44,011 bases of DNA from Phormidesmis sp. RL_2_1 (GTDB taxonomy: Bacteria > Cyanobacteriota > Cyanobacteriia > Phormidesmidales > Phormidesmidaceae). A program made the position numbers and the translations under genes. Of the stretch, positions 1 through 7,957 are shown in pieces (position 1 is the first letter of the stretch; the number at the start of each line of letters is the position of its first letter). The stretch is taken from NCBI GenBank assembly GCA_012033015.1, contig JAAUPS010000012.1, positions 1 through 44,011 on the forward strand, written 5' to 3'. The notes beneath the pieces were generated by a model. It made no database searches. It saw nothing but the letters and a program-made list of their open reading frames with translations, and was not told the DNA's origin.

Positions 1-439
1 GGCCGCTGGCCGCTTGGCGGAGCAGGTGCTGCGGCTGCAAATTTTGATGGACGACGCCTTGGGCATGGATAGCGATGAGCCCTGTGAGCACATCTTGTAA
101 AAGCTTCGTCACGTAGCCTTCGCTGAGGGCCTTGCCGCGAGTGATTTCTTGGCTGAGGGGGTGACCGATGATTTTCTCTTGTACCCAGTAAAAGGTATTG
201 TCGCTGTGAAAATAGGCCAGGACGGTCGGCACCTGCGGATGATGGCCCAGTTGCTCTAAAACCTGGACTTCGCGTTCTAGATGATGGCGTATCTGGCGCT
301 GGTGATAGGAAATGGCGGTGACCAAACATTGGGGCCGATGTTGGTAGCGGCGATCGCACGCTAGATATACCGTGCCAAAGTCAGTGTGGCTCAGCGGTTT
401 TTCAAGTTCAAATCGGTCTTCAAGGATTTGAGTACTCAT
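1..439 (-). CDS. Serine/threonine kinase-like protein, probable pseudokinase (partial, 5' part)
   Basis: The gene reads leftwards from an ATG at 439 and runs off the window, leaving about 146 residues. The start (MSTQILEDRFELEKPLS) and the following FGTVYLACDRRY segment match the glycine-rich-loop region of cyanobacterial Ser/Thr kinases. However, the beta-3 segment that should hold the ATP-binding lysine reads CLVTAISYH and has no lysine. The catalytic-loop segment reads VVHQNLQPQHLL where active kinases have HRDLKPxN, so the catalytic Asp, Lys and Asn are all replaced. What I see is a kinase fold without catalytic residues; a regulatory or scaffold role is inference. The rest of the protein, including any C-terminal sensor domain, lies outside the window. 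Confidence 0.8.
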   Translation of the reverse strand, partial: MSTQILEDRFELEKPLSHTDFGTVYLACDRRYQHRPQCLVTAISYHQRQIRHHLEREVQVLEQLGHHPQVPTVLAYFHSDNTFYWVQEKIIGHPLSQEITRGKALSEGYVTKLLQDVLTGLIAIHAQGVVHQNLQPQHLLRQAASG

Positions 440-752
440 TTGCAGGGGCGCGCAAAATTAGCAAATTTGAAGGTTCTAGAGCGGATGTGCTGTACTTTGA
501 TGGGCACTTGACTGGCACTTAATGGGCACTTAATGGGCCTTTGATGGGCATGTCAGCGATAACATGCTGCAGTCATATAGCTATATGCATCCATATATCC
601 ACATGCATCCAAGATATATCTGCATCCATATATCCACATGCATCCAAGATATATCTGCATCCAAGATATATCCACAATAGATAACTTCAGGGGTGCATGG
701 GTGTATTCCTGGCTAATTTTTAAGCTTGCTGATTCAGCTTGCTGACAGGCCG
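440..752. other. Repeat-rich intergenic region
   Basis: This stretch separates two minus-strand genes. It should hold the promoter of the kinase-like gene and the 3' end of the aminopeptidase transcript. It contains short direct repeats around 503-550 (CACTTAATGGG and variants) and a 35-bp tandem repeat at 586-673. I see no open reading frame or RNA gene. Confidence 0.6.
586..673. repeat. 35-bp tandem repeat, two exact copies plus a partial third
   Basis: Positions 586-620 and 621-655 are identical 35-bp units, and 656-673 begins a shortened third copy. Each unit contains two TGCATCC/GCATCC cores followed by ATATATCC or AAGATATATC, so it is itself a diverged double of a smaller unit. It is AT-rich and lies between two minus-strand genes. 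Confidence 0.9.
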
Positions 753-3362
753 CTATTTTTTGGCCTTGGCTTCCAAGCTTTCCAATCGACTTTTGAGTTC
801 CTTGTTGGTTTTTTTGACTTCATCGAGTTGCTCTCGCAAATCAGCGATCGCCTCATTCGCGCCAATTTTCTTTTGTACGCGTTGGGCCGCTTCATCAGCA
901 CGTCGTTTGACCCGGCCATCGGGACTGTGATCGGCTAGTCCCCGCAAAATCGAAATTGCACCGCCGACTTCCATTTGGGCCAAGGCTCCGACAGTGGCGA
1001 CTTGAGTGAGGAAAAAGTCTTCTCTTGATAGGGCTTCGAGCCGATCGAGAATGCGTTCGATCACCAGCTTTTCTTGGCCCTTAGAAATGGTGCCGAGGGC
1101 GCGAATAGCTGCTAGGCGGAGGGCTTGGGGCACGCCAAGTTCGGTGTAGGGCAGCAGTAAATCGAGGGCGGCTGCGGATGATTTGAATTGGCTCAGTCCA
1201 GCGATTGCCCCGCTGCGTACGACTTCATTCCATCCGGCTCGCTCTTTGAGGACGGTATCAAGTACCTTCAGCGTTTTCTTTTCCTTGTCCTTGCCATCTA
1301 TTTTCGCGGTGCCGATTTTGCCCAGCGCCCTGACCGCTGCTGCTTCCACGTAATAGCTCTGGTCACCGCTGTCCACCACCTCTTTGAGTGCTTTATAGCT
1401 CTGGGCTGTTTTGACACCGCCTAGGGCTTCTATCACTGCTCGACGAACGTTCGCGTGCTTGTCTTTAAGGCCCACCAATAATGCCGCTTCCGCTTGAGCA
1501 AGCTGCACAGCGCCGAGTTGTTCGGCTACTTCTGCGCGGACTGCCCAAAAAGGATCGCTTCGCAGGGCCTGTTCTAAGCTGGTAACGGCTTCTAAGCTGC
1601 CTTTTTTCGCCAGTGCTTCGGCTGCGAACAGTCGCGAAATCGGATCGGGGTCATGGGCGAGCTGGGCCTTGAGCTCAGCGACTGGATAGGTCAGCTCCAC
1701 TGTTTTGAGCAGATGATTGCCGACATCAAAACTGATAAAGTCGGGCTTATTTTCTAAGGGGAAATACAGTGCCTGCTCCCGCTCGTGAATGCGCACTTTA
1801 AAGGTTTTCACCGTCGGTGTGCCAGTTTTATCAGCCTGATTTAAGTAGCCAAATCCGATTGGTACTTTCAGATCAAATAATCCTTCTTGTACCTGGGATT
1901 TACCGTCTTCTACCTGAGTTTGCGTAATGGTCAATTTGGCCATATTGCTATCGCCATCCCAGCTATAGCCCACCTTGTAGTCAGGGTGTCCGCCGCGATA
2001 CACGTATTGATCAAATAAGAACCGGAGATTGCGGCCCGTGGCCTTGTCAATGGCTCGCAATAGATCAATGGTTTCAACGGTGCTGTGAGCATGATCGGTG
2101 AGCAGGGTGCTGAGCGATCGCGTAAACAGCTCATCGCCTAAGGCTGTGCGAATCATGTGATAGATACAAGAGCCCTTTTCATAAATATGCCGGTCGTATA
2201 GCTCAATGGCTTCGCGATAAACATGCGTGACCAAAGGCCGACGATAGCGGCTTTTATCTTCACTTAAATAGGCTCTGGCATGGTTGAGGTGATAGTACAG
2301 CGCTTCTTCTTTACCCAAGGTCTCTTCTATCCAAAGCACCTCCGAATACGTCGCTGCGCCTTCTTTGACCCAAGCCTGAGACCAGTGATTAATCACAATC
2401 AAATCGCCAAACCATTGGTGGGCAAGCTCATGGGCAACCAAGGTTTCGGCGCGTTGATTGTCCAAGGCGGCCCGTTTGTCGATCATGCACCGATCGGTGA
2501 GCAGGGTGGTGGTGGTGTTCTCCATGCCGCCAAAAATAAAGTCGCTGACACAGACTTGGTCATAGTTGGAAAAGGGATAATCGTAGCCAAACCATCGGCT
2601 CAGCATGTCCATCATCTGGGGTGTTTTGCCCATGGTGAGCTTGGCTTCTGCCTTGCGACCTTTTTCGAAGTAGTAGCTGACAGGTCGCCCTTTCCATTCA
2701 TCTTTGATTTCGTCAAAATCGCCAATCGCTAGCGTCATCAAATAGCTAGGATGCACTTTCTCTAGCTGCCAATGGTAGGTGGTGTCGTTGCCCTCTGTGG
2801 TGGTGGCGATCAGTTCGCCGTTGGAAATCGCTTTATATTTTTTCGGGACTCGCACCCGGATTTCTGAAGTGGCGAGCTGACCTGGATAGTCAAAGCAGGG
2901 AAACCAAAAGCGGGAGTCTTCATCTTCACCTTGAGTCCATACCTGGACGGGCTTGTCGGGATAATGCTCGTCGGGGCCAACAAAGTAAATCCCGCGCTGA
3001 GGATTGTTAACGGCATATTCTATCGTGAGGGTGAATGTTTTGCCGAACTGGGTGGGTGTTTTGAGGGTAACGCGGAGCTGTTCACCATCGTAGTCAAAGG
3101 TTTGTTTGGTATTAGCGACTTTGACTGATTTAATTTGTAAATCAACAGCATCTAAAGTCAGACTGCTAATGCCATCAACCACTGGGGCAATGCGGATTTT
3201 GCAGGTGCCGCTGTAGGCTTTATGAGGAATGTCAAAAGCCAGATCGAGGGCAATATGTTCTACTTGCCCAGGGCGATCAGGATTGTAGTGAGGGTAAGCG
3301 CCGGGGAGTTCAAAAGGTTTCCGACTCGCTTGATCGACTAGAAAGGTGTAGACGTTAGCCAT
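753..3362 (-). CDS. M1 family zinc aminopeptidase with HEAT-repeat C-terminal half
   Basis: An 869-residue gluzincin aminopeptidase, predicted to remove N-terminal amino acids from peptides in the cytoplasm; no signal peptide is visible. The exopeptidase motif GGMEN is near residue 279. The zinc site HELAH is near 311-315, with the third ligand Glu near 334 in WVKEG, the M1 spacing. Residues about 560-830 are alpha-helical repeats of HEAT type (for example DPISRLFAAEALAKKGS and ANVRRAVIEALGGV), replacing the usual ERAP-type C-terminal domain. The last 30 residues are a charged heptad-like segment, probably a coiled coil. Often annotated pepN in cyanobacteria, but it is not a full-length E. 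coli PepN orthologue. It starts at ATG 3362. Confidence 0.92.
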   Translation of the reverse strand: MANVYTFLVDQASRKPFELPGAYPHYNPDRPGQVEHIALDLAFDIPHKAYSGTCKIRIAPVVDGISSLTLDAVDLQIKSVKVANTKQTFDYDGEQLRVTLKTPTQFGKTFTLTIEYAVNNPQRGIYFVGPDEHYPDKPVQVWTQGEDEDSRFWFPCFDYPGQLATSEIRVRVPKKYKAISNGELIATTTEGNDTTYHWQLEKVHPSYLMTLAIGDFDEIKDEWKGRPVSYYFEKGRKAEAKLTMGKTPQMMDMLSRWFGYDYPFSNYDQVCVSDFIFGGMENTTTTLLTDRCMIDKRAALDNQRAETLVAHELAHQWFGDLIVINHWSQAWVKEGAATYSEVLWIEETLGKEEALYYHLNHARAYLSEDKSRYRRPLVTHVYREAIELYDRHIYEKGSCIYHMIRTALGDELFTRSLSTLLTDHAHSTVETIDLLRAIDKATGRNLRFLFDQYVYRGGHPDYKVGYSWDGDSNMAKLTITQTQVEDGKSQVQEGLFDLKVPIGFGYLNQADKTGTPTVKTFKVRIHEREQALYFPLENKPDFISFDVGNHLLKTVELTYPVAELKAQLAHDPDPISRLFAAEALAKKGSLEAVTSLEQALRSDPFWAVRAEVAEQLGAVQLAQAEAALLVGLKDKHANVRRAVIEALGGVKTAQSYKALKEVVDSGDQSYYVEAAAVRALGKIGTAKIDGKDKEKKTLKVLDTVLKERAGWNEVVRSGAIAGLSQFKSSAAALDLLLPYTELGVPQALRLAAIRALGTISKGQEKLVIERILDRLEALSREDFFLTQVATVGALAQMEVGGAISILRGLADHSPDGRVKRRADEAAQRVQKKIGANEAIADLREQLDEVKKTNKELKSRLESLEAKAKK

Positions 3363-3437
3363 AGGAGTTAAAAATAAAATGAGGGCAATGAACGGTAGCT
3401 CAAGGCTTTAAGTTTAGAGTATAGGCAAGCCGCTATA

Positions 3438-3562
3438 TAGCGGTACCCGGATGCATACTCTGCGAGAAGGCAGCGCCTACGGGTACCGCGACTCGCTTGG
3501 CCCGTTGTCACGTCATGGTTTCAGCCAACATGCTGTACCTCAGCCAAGTGAGAAACGCTATA
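3438..3562. repeat. Dispersed intergenic repeat, copy A
   Basis: About 125 bp that aligns end to end with 25585-25712, with many substitutions and small indels. Shared blocks include ACCC(G/A)GATGCATA, CGCTTGGCC(C/T)GTTGTC, and CAGCCA...TGCTGTACCTCAGCCAAG. A shorter relative lies at 17738-17796. It sits in the leader of ycf20 and is open in one frame, which artificially lengthens that ORF upstream. Confidence 0.75.
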
Positions 3563-3606
3563 AATATCAGCCACAACTTATCGTTTACTTATCCCAGGCG
3601 ACAGCG

Positions 3607-4089
3607 ATGCAAAGAACAAGGCTTAATACGCTGGTCAATCAAATGACGCTGCGATTTAGGCAGTGGGTGTTTAACCCGTGGCGGCGAATATCGGTTATTG
3701 TGATGAGCCTGTTGTTTGGTAATTTTTTTGCGGTTGCGATTTCGGCGACGGCAGGGCAAACTGCCAAGCTAGATGTGGCGATATCGGCTTTTTTGGTGAT
3801 TGGTGCAGAGCTGATTAGCTGGTTGTACTACCGCTTTACGCCTCGACGACGGCAGGCTCAACTGACCAATCAACAGGCGGTTATCCTACTGGAGCCCGAT
3901 GGACTGATGCCAGTAGGTACTGGCTTAGAGACGGGGCTAGGAACTGGGATGGGGCCAGAGATGAGGCCAGAGATGGGGCCAGAGATGGGGCCAGTCAGAA
4001 CGCGCTCAACGCTGACAGAATCCTTGAACGCTTTCAAATTGGGGATGATTTACGGTCTCTTTGTGGAAGCCTTCAAGCTGGGTAGCTGA
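3607..4089 (+). CDS. ycf20: Ycf20-like protein (DUF565)
   Basis: About 160 residues from ATG 3607. The same frame is open back to 3451, but that part lies in a dispersed repeat and does not resemble the family, so MQRTRLNTLV is taken as the start. The family landmarks are present: NPWRRISVIVMSLLFGNFF (membrane segment), SATAGQ, a second membrane segment AFLVIGAELISWLYYRF, and the C-terminal LGMIYGLFVEAFKLGS. Plant and algal Ycf20 relatives are linked to photoprotection; its role here is unproven. Between the second membrane segment and the C-terminus is an inserted linker, GMGPEMRPEMGPEMGP, encoded by an in-frame 15-bp tandem repeat (about 3946-3992). Confidence 0.85.
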   Translation: MQRTRLNTLVNQMTLRFRQWVFNPWRRISVIVMSLLFGNFFAVAISATAGQTAKLDVAISAFLVIGAELISWLYYRFTPRRRQAQLTNQQAVILLEPDGLMPVGTGLETGLGTGMGPEMRPEMGPEMGPVRTRSTLTESLNAFKLGMIYGLFVEAFKLGS

Positions 4090-4103
4090 AGATGTTGCAG
4101 GTA

Positions 4104-4799
4104 CTACTGCTTGGCAAGCAGTGTCAATAAATAGCGCGATCGCCCTTCAATCGCAGCCCAATCTCCTCGGTCTACTTCAGCTTTGGGAAATAGCGCCGCT
4201 TGCAGTCCTACGGCTACTGCTCCGGCTGCGATCAATGCTGGCGCGCTGGTCAAGGTGACACCACCGGTAGGTACTAGGGGAAGCGGCCCTAGTGGCCCCA
4301 ATATACTCCGAATGTAGTCGCCATTGCCCAACGCCGAAATCGGGAAGACTTTGACACTGGCTGCGCCTGCGCGCCAAGCGGTGAGAATTTCGGTGGGTGT
4401 CATTGCCCCGGCAATCATGGGTAGGTGATGCGCTGTGGCGATCGCAATCAGCTCGCTATCGGTATGGGGGGTAAAGCAAAATTGGGCGTTGGCTGCGATC
4501 GCAACGTGTAGATCCGCCTGACTGAGCACCGTGCCTACCCCGACGATACAATTGGGCAGCGCCTGACGAATTGTTTTGAGCATTTCCGCAGGCTGCGCAT
4601 TGTTATTCCAAGCGACCTCAAGCAAACGCAAGCCACCTGCAGCTACCGCTTGAGCCATCGATAGGCCCGTGGGAACGTCTGGCGCTCGAATGATGGCGAT
4701 CGCTCTGTGGCGCTCTAGTAGGGTAAGCCATTGAGATCTTAGCGTGGGCCATTGAGATCTCTGGGGACTTTCAAAGTGACCGGCGGCAGCCATCGCCAA
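4104..4799 (-). CDS. eda: KDPG/KHG aldolase (2-dehydro-3-deoxy-phosphogluconate aldolase)
   Basis: A 231-residue class I aldolase of the Entner-Doudoroff pathway that splits KDPG into pyruvate and glyceraldehyde 3-phosphate. The TIM-barrel landmarks are in order: RAIAIIRA, catalytic-type Glu61 in LLEVAWNN, GVGTVL, FTPH (usually PG), and Schiff-base Lys150 in SVKVFPIS, followed by the phosphate-binding VPTGGV. The start codon lies 2 bp after the ycf37 stop, so the two are probably co-transcribed. The N-terminus holds a duplicated heptapeptide (RSQWPTL RSQWLTL), another in-frame tandem duplication, which makes this protein slightly longer than the usual 205-215 residues. Confidence 0.93.
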   Translation of the reverse strand: MAMAAAGHFESPQRSQWPTLRSQWLTLLERHRAIAIIRAPDVPTGLSMAQAVAAGGLRLLEVAWNNNAQPAEMLKTIRQALPNCIVGVGTVLSQADLHVAIAANAQFCFTPHTDSELIAIATAHHLPMIAGAMTPTEILTAWRAGAASVKVFPISALGNGDYIRSILGPLGPLPLVPTGGVTLTSAPALIAAGAVAVGLQAALFPKAEVDRGDWAAIEGRSRYLLTLLAKQ

Positions 4800-4801
4800 C
4801 C

Positions 4802-5326
4802 CTAAGCTAGTCGCTTGCGCAAAGACGCTGCTCGACGCTGGGCTGTTTGATTATTCGGCTCAGTTGCCAGTGACTTTTCATAGGTTTCTAGTGCCTGGGG
4901 CATCAACTGCTTACGCTCGTAGGCATGGGCCAAGTTGTTTAGTGCTGTCACATAGCCAGGGCTAATTTTGAGCGCCTCATTGTATTGACGAATGGCCAGA
5001 TCAAACTGATCTTGAGCAAAATAGGCATAACCTAAGGCATTGTGCACCAGCACAGCATTTTCTTGCTCGTCTGCTGAGAGTTCTTTGAGGGCTTTTTTTA
5101 AATACACACTGGCTTGGGCAAAGAGCTTTTTATCGAGCAAAATGCTGCCTAGCTCGTAGTACTCTACGGCGCTACCTTTTTGGTTTGTCAGCCTTGCCTG
5201 TAGATCGGCTAGGGTTGTTTCTACCCGGCGGGTCACCCAAACCTGCCTCATGACAAAAAAGGTGACGACGCTCAGAAGCGTCAGTAAAATTCCTAAATAA
5301 ACAACCAGATAGTTGCCATTTTCCAT
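4802..5326 (-). CDS. ycf37: Ycf37-like TPR protein, photosystem I assembly/stability
   Basis: 174 residues, close to the length of Synechocystis Ycf37. One N-terminal membrane anchor (about residues 7-27, LVVYLGILLTLLSVVTFFVM) is followed by a short charged segment and three tetratricopeptide repeats: AVEYYELGSILLDKKLF, AVLVHNALGYAYFAQDQF and VTALNNLAHAYERKQLM, each with the TPR-type A/G/Y pattern. Ycf37 and its plant relative Pyg7 support photosystem I accumulation at the thylakoid membrane. The assignment rests on length, anchor plus three TPRs, and cyanobacterial context. It is followed almost immediately by eda. Confidence 0.8.
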   Translation of the reverse strand: MENGNYLVVYLGILLTLLSVVTFFVMRQVWVTRRVETTLADLQARLTNQKGSAVEYYELGSILLDKKLFAQASVYLKKALKELSADEQENAVLVHNALGYAYFAQDQFDLAIRQYNEALKISPGYVTALNNLAHAYERKQLMPQALETYEKSLATEPNNQTAQRRAASLRKRLA

Positions 5327-5443
5327 AGGTCAGCGGCTAAGTGTCTTATTTTTCTATGATGGCCTTATTTTATAGCAGCAGAGCGGTTGCTTGACTGGCC
5401 GCTCACAAAACGCAGCATCGGTATTGAGGACTCACTTGAGGAC

Positions 5444-6349
5444 TCATGGCGCACAGATGCGAGATTGCGCCAGTGCACATGAGGCCGGTGATTCAGACGC
5501 TAGATTCACAAATTGCGATGATTCTGCGGGCAAGCCCCAATAGGCGGCTCTCTCTTGTAGCCAACCTTCTTCATACCAACGCTGCAGCGCTTGGTTGATG
5601 GCCATATTCAATTCCCTATACTGCAAGCCTTTGGGCATAGCTACAGATAAGGGCTCTGCTGAAATAAAACTGGGCAAAAGGGTGTAAGGGGTGTCGTTAG
5701 GCGATAACCATCCGGCGAGCACGGAAAGATCTCCTGCAAAGGCATCTACTTCGCCATGGATCAACAGCCTTTGCCCTTCGCGGTAGCTGCTCACCCCTAC
5801 TAACTGAGCACCGGGCAAAATGTAGCGTACATGGGGCACGGTGCTAGAGCGATCCAGCATCGCGATGGTGCTGAGGCGCAGATCTGATAATGCCTGGATA
5901 GTCGGTTGAGTCGCTTGGGGCGGTTGATAGGTAATGAAGCCAACCCCATCTAGGTAGTAAGGGTGGCTGAAGCTGACGATGCGGCGGCGAGCGGCGGTGA
6001 TGGTGATAGCCGCGATCGCAATATCAACTTGATCGTCTAACACGGCCCTGAGGCGATCCTGATTGCGCACCGGAACTAGCCTCAGGGCCGAGGCATCGCC
6101 GAGTAGTTCTGCTGCCAAGCGCCGTGCTATGTCTATTTCGTAGCCCGTCAGATGGCCCTGGTCATCAATAAAGCCCAAGGGGGCGCGATTGTTTTTGACG
6201 GCAATGGTGATGTAGCCGCGATCGCGAATTTCTGCCAGCTCAGCCGCTACCGCCCGAGGAGAAGTCACGCGATTGCCCAAAACAAATATTGGAGGCAACA
6301 GCAACTGCGCCCCCAATATGAAACTTAAGCTCGTAAATAGATGACGCAC
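5444..6349 (-). CDS. Periplasmic solute-binding protein, family 3 (amino-acid type)
   Basis: A 301-residue substrate-binding protein. Residues 1-25 form a hydrophobic signal-peptide-like segment with a possible cleavage near AVAAEL. The mature part begins ELAEIRDRGYITIAVKNNRAPLGFIDDQGHLTGYEIDIARRLA, the typical SBP_bac_3 N-lobe; later come VDIAIAAITITAARRRIVSFSHPYY and the second lobe. The family feeds polar amino acid ABC importers, but no permease or ATPase lies beside it, so the partner transporter is encoded elsewhere or the protein acts alone. The ligand cannot be read from sequence. Its C-terminus (SPASCALAQSRICAP) has two cysteines that could form a disulfide. Confidence 0.85.
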   Translation of the reverse strand: MRHLFTSLSFILGAQLLLPPIFVLGNRVTSPRAVAAELAEIRDRGYITIAVKNNRAPLGFIDDQGHLTGYEIDIARRLAAELLGDASALRLVPVRNQDRLRAVLDDQVDIAIAAITITAARRRIVSFSHPYYLDGVGFITYQPPQATQPTIQALSDLRLSTIAMLDRSSTVPHVRYILPGAQLVGVSSYREGQRLLIHGEVDAFAGDLSVLAGWLSPNDTPYTLLPSFISAEPLSVAMPKGLQYRELNMAINQALQRWYEEGWLQERAAYWGLPAESSQFVNLASESPASCALAQSRICAP

Positions 6350-6430
6350 TTAAGATGCCGTCCTTCAAAGCAGCCCATTGACGACAGCGTTGAGCGCTTA
6401 GCTGGTGATGAGTACCTACTGACTGCTAGC

Positions 6431-6781
6431 CTACTGCCCGCTAGCCTTTTCGACCACTTTGGTAAAGCTATCAGGATTAAGCACCGCTAGCTGGGCGAGC
6501 ATTTTGCGGTTAATTTCAATATTCGCTTTCTTCAAATCTCCCATCAAGCGGCTATAAGTGGTGCCGTTGAGGCGAGCTGCAGCATTGATGCGAGCAATCC
6601 ATAAGCGGCGGAAATCGCGCTTACGCCGCCGTCGGTCGCGGTAGGCATTGCGCAATGCCTTCATCACCTGCTGATTAGCTGTGCGGAATAGCTTAGAGTG
6701 CGAACCCCGGAAGCCTTTAGCCAGTTTAAGAACTTTCTTGCGGCGTTTGCGAGCTACATTACCGCGCTTAACACGTGCCAT
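6431..6781 (-). CDS. rplT: 50S ribosomal protein L20
   Basis: 116 residues, normal L20 length. It starts [26 protein letters not shown] and contains the family block [18 protein letters not shown]20 binds 23S rRNA early in large-subunit assembly. It lies 155 bp downstream of rpmI on the same strand, the usual rpmI-rplT order, without infC. The spacer contains short direct repeats (CTTATGGCTTA, about 6833-6857). In other bacteria L20 represses this operon by binding the leader mRNA; no clear binding structure can be proved here. Confidence 0.98.
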   Translation of the reverse strand: MARVKRGNVARKRRKKVLKLAKGFRGSHSKLFRTANQQVMKALRNAYRDRRRRKRDFRRLWIARINAAARLNGTTYSRLMGDLKKANIEINRKMLAQLAVLNPDSFTKVVEKASGQ

Positions 6782-6936
6782 GGTCTAGTTTTCCTAATAT
6801 TTTTCCTAATCTATTGGGATGCTGCTTGAGAGCTTATGGCTTAGCTTATGGCTTAACTTATTGTCTGACTGATGTCTTACTCTGAATCAGCGCAAAATTA
6901 TAAGCAAAGGCTTGATAAGCCAAGGATCTAAAAGAT

Positions 6937-7134
6937 CTACAAGTAAGGCATCATCAGTTCTACGTTGCGAGTATCGGTTTCATGGACAGTTGCCATTTTT
7001 GAAAGCTTACTCTTGCGATCTTGATCTTTACGCTCCAAGAGATGGTTCTTGTAAGCTTTGCGGCGCATGATTTTGCCACTTCCGCTGCGGCGAAACCGCT
7101 TAGCAGCAGCGCGACGTGTTTTGAGCTTAGGCAT
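6937..7134 (-). CDS. rpmI: 50S ribosomal protein L35
   Basis: 65 residues, normal L35 length, starting [20 protein letters not shown] and containing [17 protein letters not shown]. It is a small, very basic large-subunit protein. It is the first gene of the rpmI-rplT pair; the promoter should lie in the 285-bp gap to the small-protein cassette upstream. Confidence 0.98.
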   Translation of the reverse strand: MPKLKTRRAAAKRFRRSGSGKIMRRKAYKNHLLERKDQDRKSKLSKMATVHETDTRNVELMMPYL

Positions 7135-7419
7135 AGTAATTGAATGACTGAAAGTGAATGACTGAAATTCAGCAGGTCTTTAAAAACTTGATTGTTTCGC
7201 AGTCTTTGATGATACTACGGCTCAGATAGGGTGACAAGGGGCACAGGTTCTGAGGGTTCGGGTTCTTGAAGAATCCAGGGAAAACGGATTGGCTCAAACC
7301 CTCAGCAAAGTACGAATTGAAGTCATAAAATTGAAGTCATAAAACTGGAGCCATGAAGGGCGCGGTGATTGACTGCTGCATCAGTTTTATCGCTCTATCT
7401 TGATCGCTCTATCGCTGCT

Positions 7420-7608
7420 TTATCGCCCTATCGTTTCCCTGATGCGTTCGAGCAGTTCCCAAAATTGTGAACCACGTTGCTGGCTTTTAAATACGCAGGT
7501 GGGTTTCCCTTCGGCATCTTTGTTGTCCTCCACATGCTGATTTTTTGCTTCATTGTCTGTTGCGGGAAATGTTTCGTTGTGAACCGTGCATACCCAGCGC
7601 CTAGCCAT
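7420..7608 (-). CDS. Small hypothetical protein, third gene of the holin-like cassette
   Basis: A 62-residue hydrophilic protein starting MARRWVCTVHNETFPATDN, with two cysteines, a charged middle and an amphipathic C-terminal helix (SQFWELLERIRETIG). I do not recognise the family. Its ATG overlaps the stop of the upstream membrane protein (TAATG on the minus strand), so the two are very probably translationally coupled, which argues that this small frame is real. Soluble and cytoplasmic by appearance; function unknown. Confidence 0.6.
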   Translation of the reverse strand: MARRWVCTVHNETFPATDNEAKNQHVEDNKDAEGKPTCVFKSQQRGSQFWELLERIRETIGR

Positions 7609-7919
7609 TACTTTAAGATCTCCTTACCGATGCGTCCATAAATTTTTTGCAGGTAGATAAAAGCCTCTTCGGAAAAACAACCGCTTAAAAAAGCTAAGGC
7701 AGTGATAGCCCAAGCCCGATAACTACCACTTTCGATTAAAACTTCTCGCACACCAGACATACAGAGGATGATGGTCGGGCCCATAAAAAAACCGAGAAAC
7801 ATCCAGTTAGACAATTTTTGGGTTGGCTGAGTTACCGAGTAAAAAACTTCTCTGAGAAATCCCCCACCGGCCCCACAGGCTGCGGCAAGAAGTCCGATGG
7901 CTTGCCAATAGTCCAACAC
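7608..7919 (-). CDS. Holin-like small membrane protein
   Basis: 103 residues starting at GTG 7919. There are three hydrophobic segments, about residues 4-26 (glycine-rich, LAAACGAGGGFLREVF), 38-58 (WMFLGFFMGPTIILCMSGV) and 69-87 (WAITALAFLSGCFSEEAF), and a basic C-terminal tail (LQKIYGRIGKEILK). The layout, with an N-terminal GGxxR turn, a third helix with FLSG, and a charged tail, resembles phage holins of the LydA/family-3 type; this is pattern similarity, not a proven match. It lies between two 62-residue genes on the same strand and is coupled to the downstream one. It could instead be an unrelated small membrane protein. Confidence 0.6.
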   Translation of the reverse strand: MLDYWQAIGLLAAACGAGGGFLREVFYSVTQPTQKLSNWMFLGFFMGPTIILCMSGVREVLIESGSYRAWAITALAFLSGCFSEEAFIYLQKIYGRIGKEILK

Positions 7920-7957
7920 GATTGCCCAAGGATACAGCTTTCTAATATTGGCTTCCT

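Noticed and set aside
2280-2732. 150-codon plus-strand frame inside the aminopeptidase gene
   Set aside because: It lies fully antisense to a clearly conserved enzyme and shows no domain; it is a shadow frame.
3451-3606. 52-residue N-terminal extension of Ycf20
   Set aside because: It is translated from dispersed repeat copy A and is not part of the conserved family, so the start was set at 3607.
5444-6349. Solute-binding protein considered as part of an ABC transporter operon
   Set aside because: Neighbours are rplT and ycf37; no permease or ATPase gene is present.
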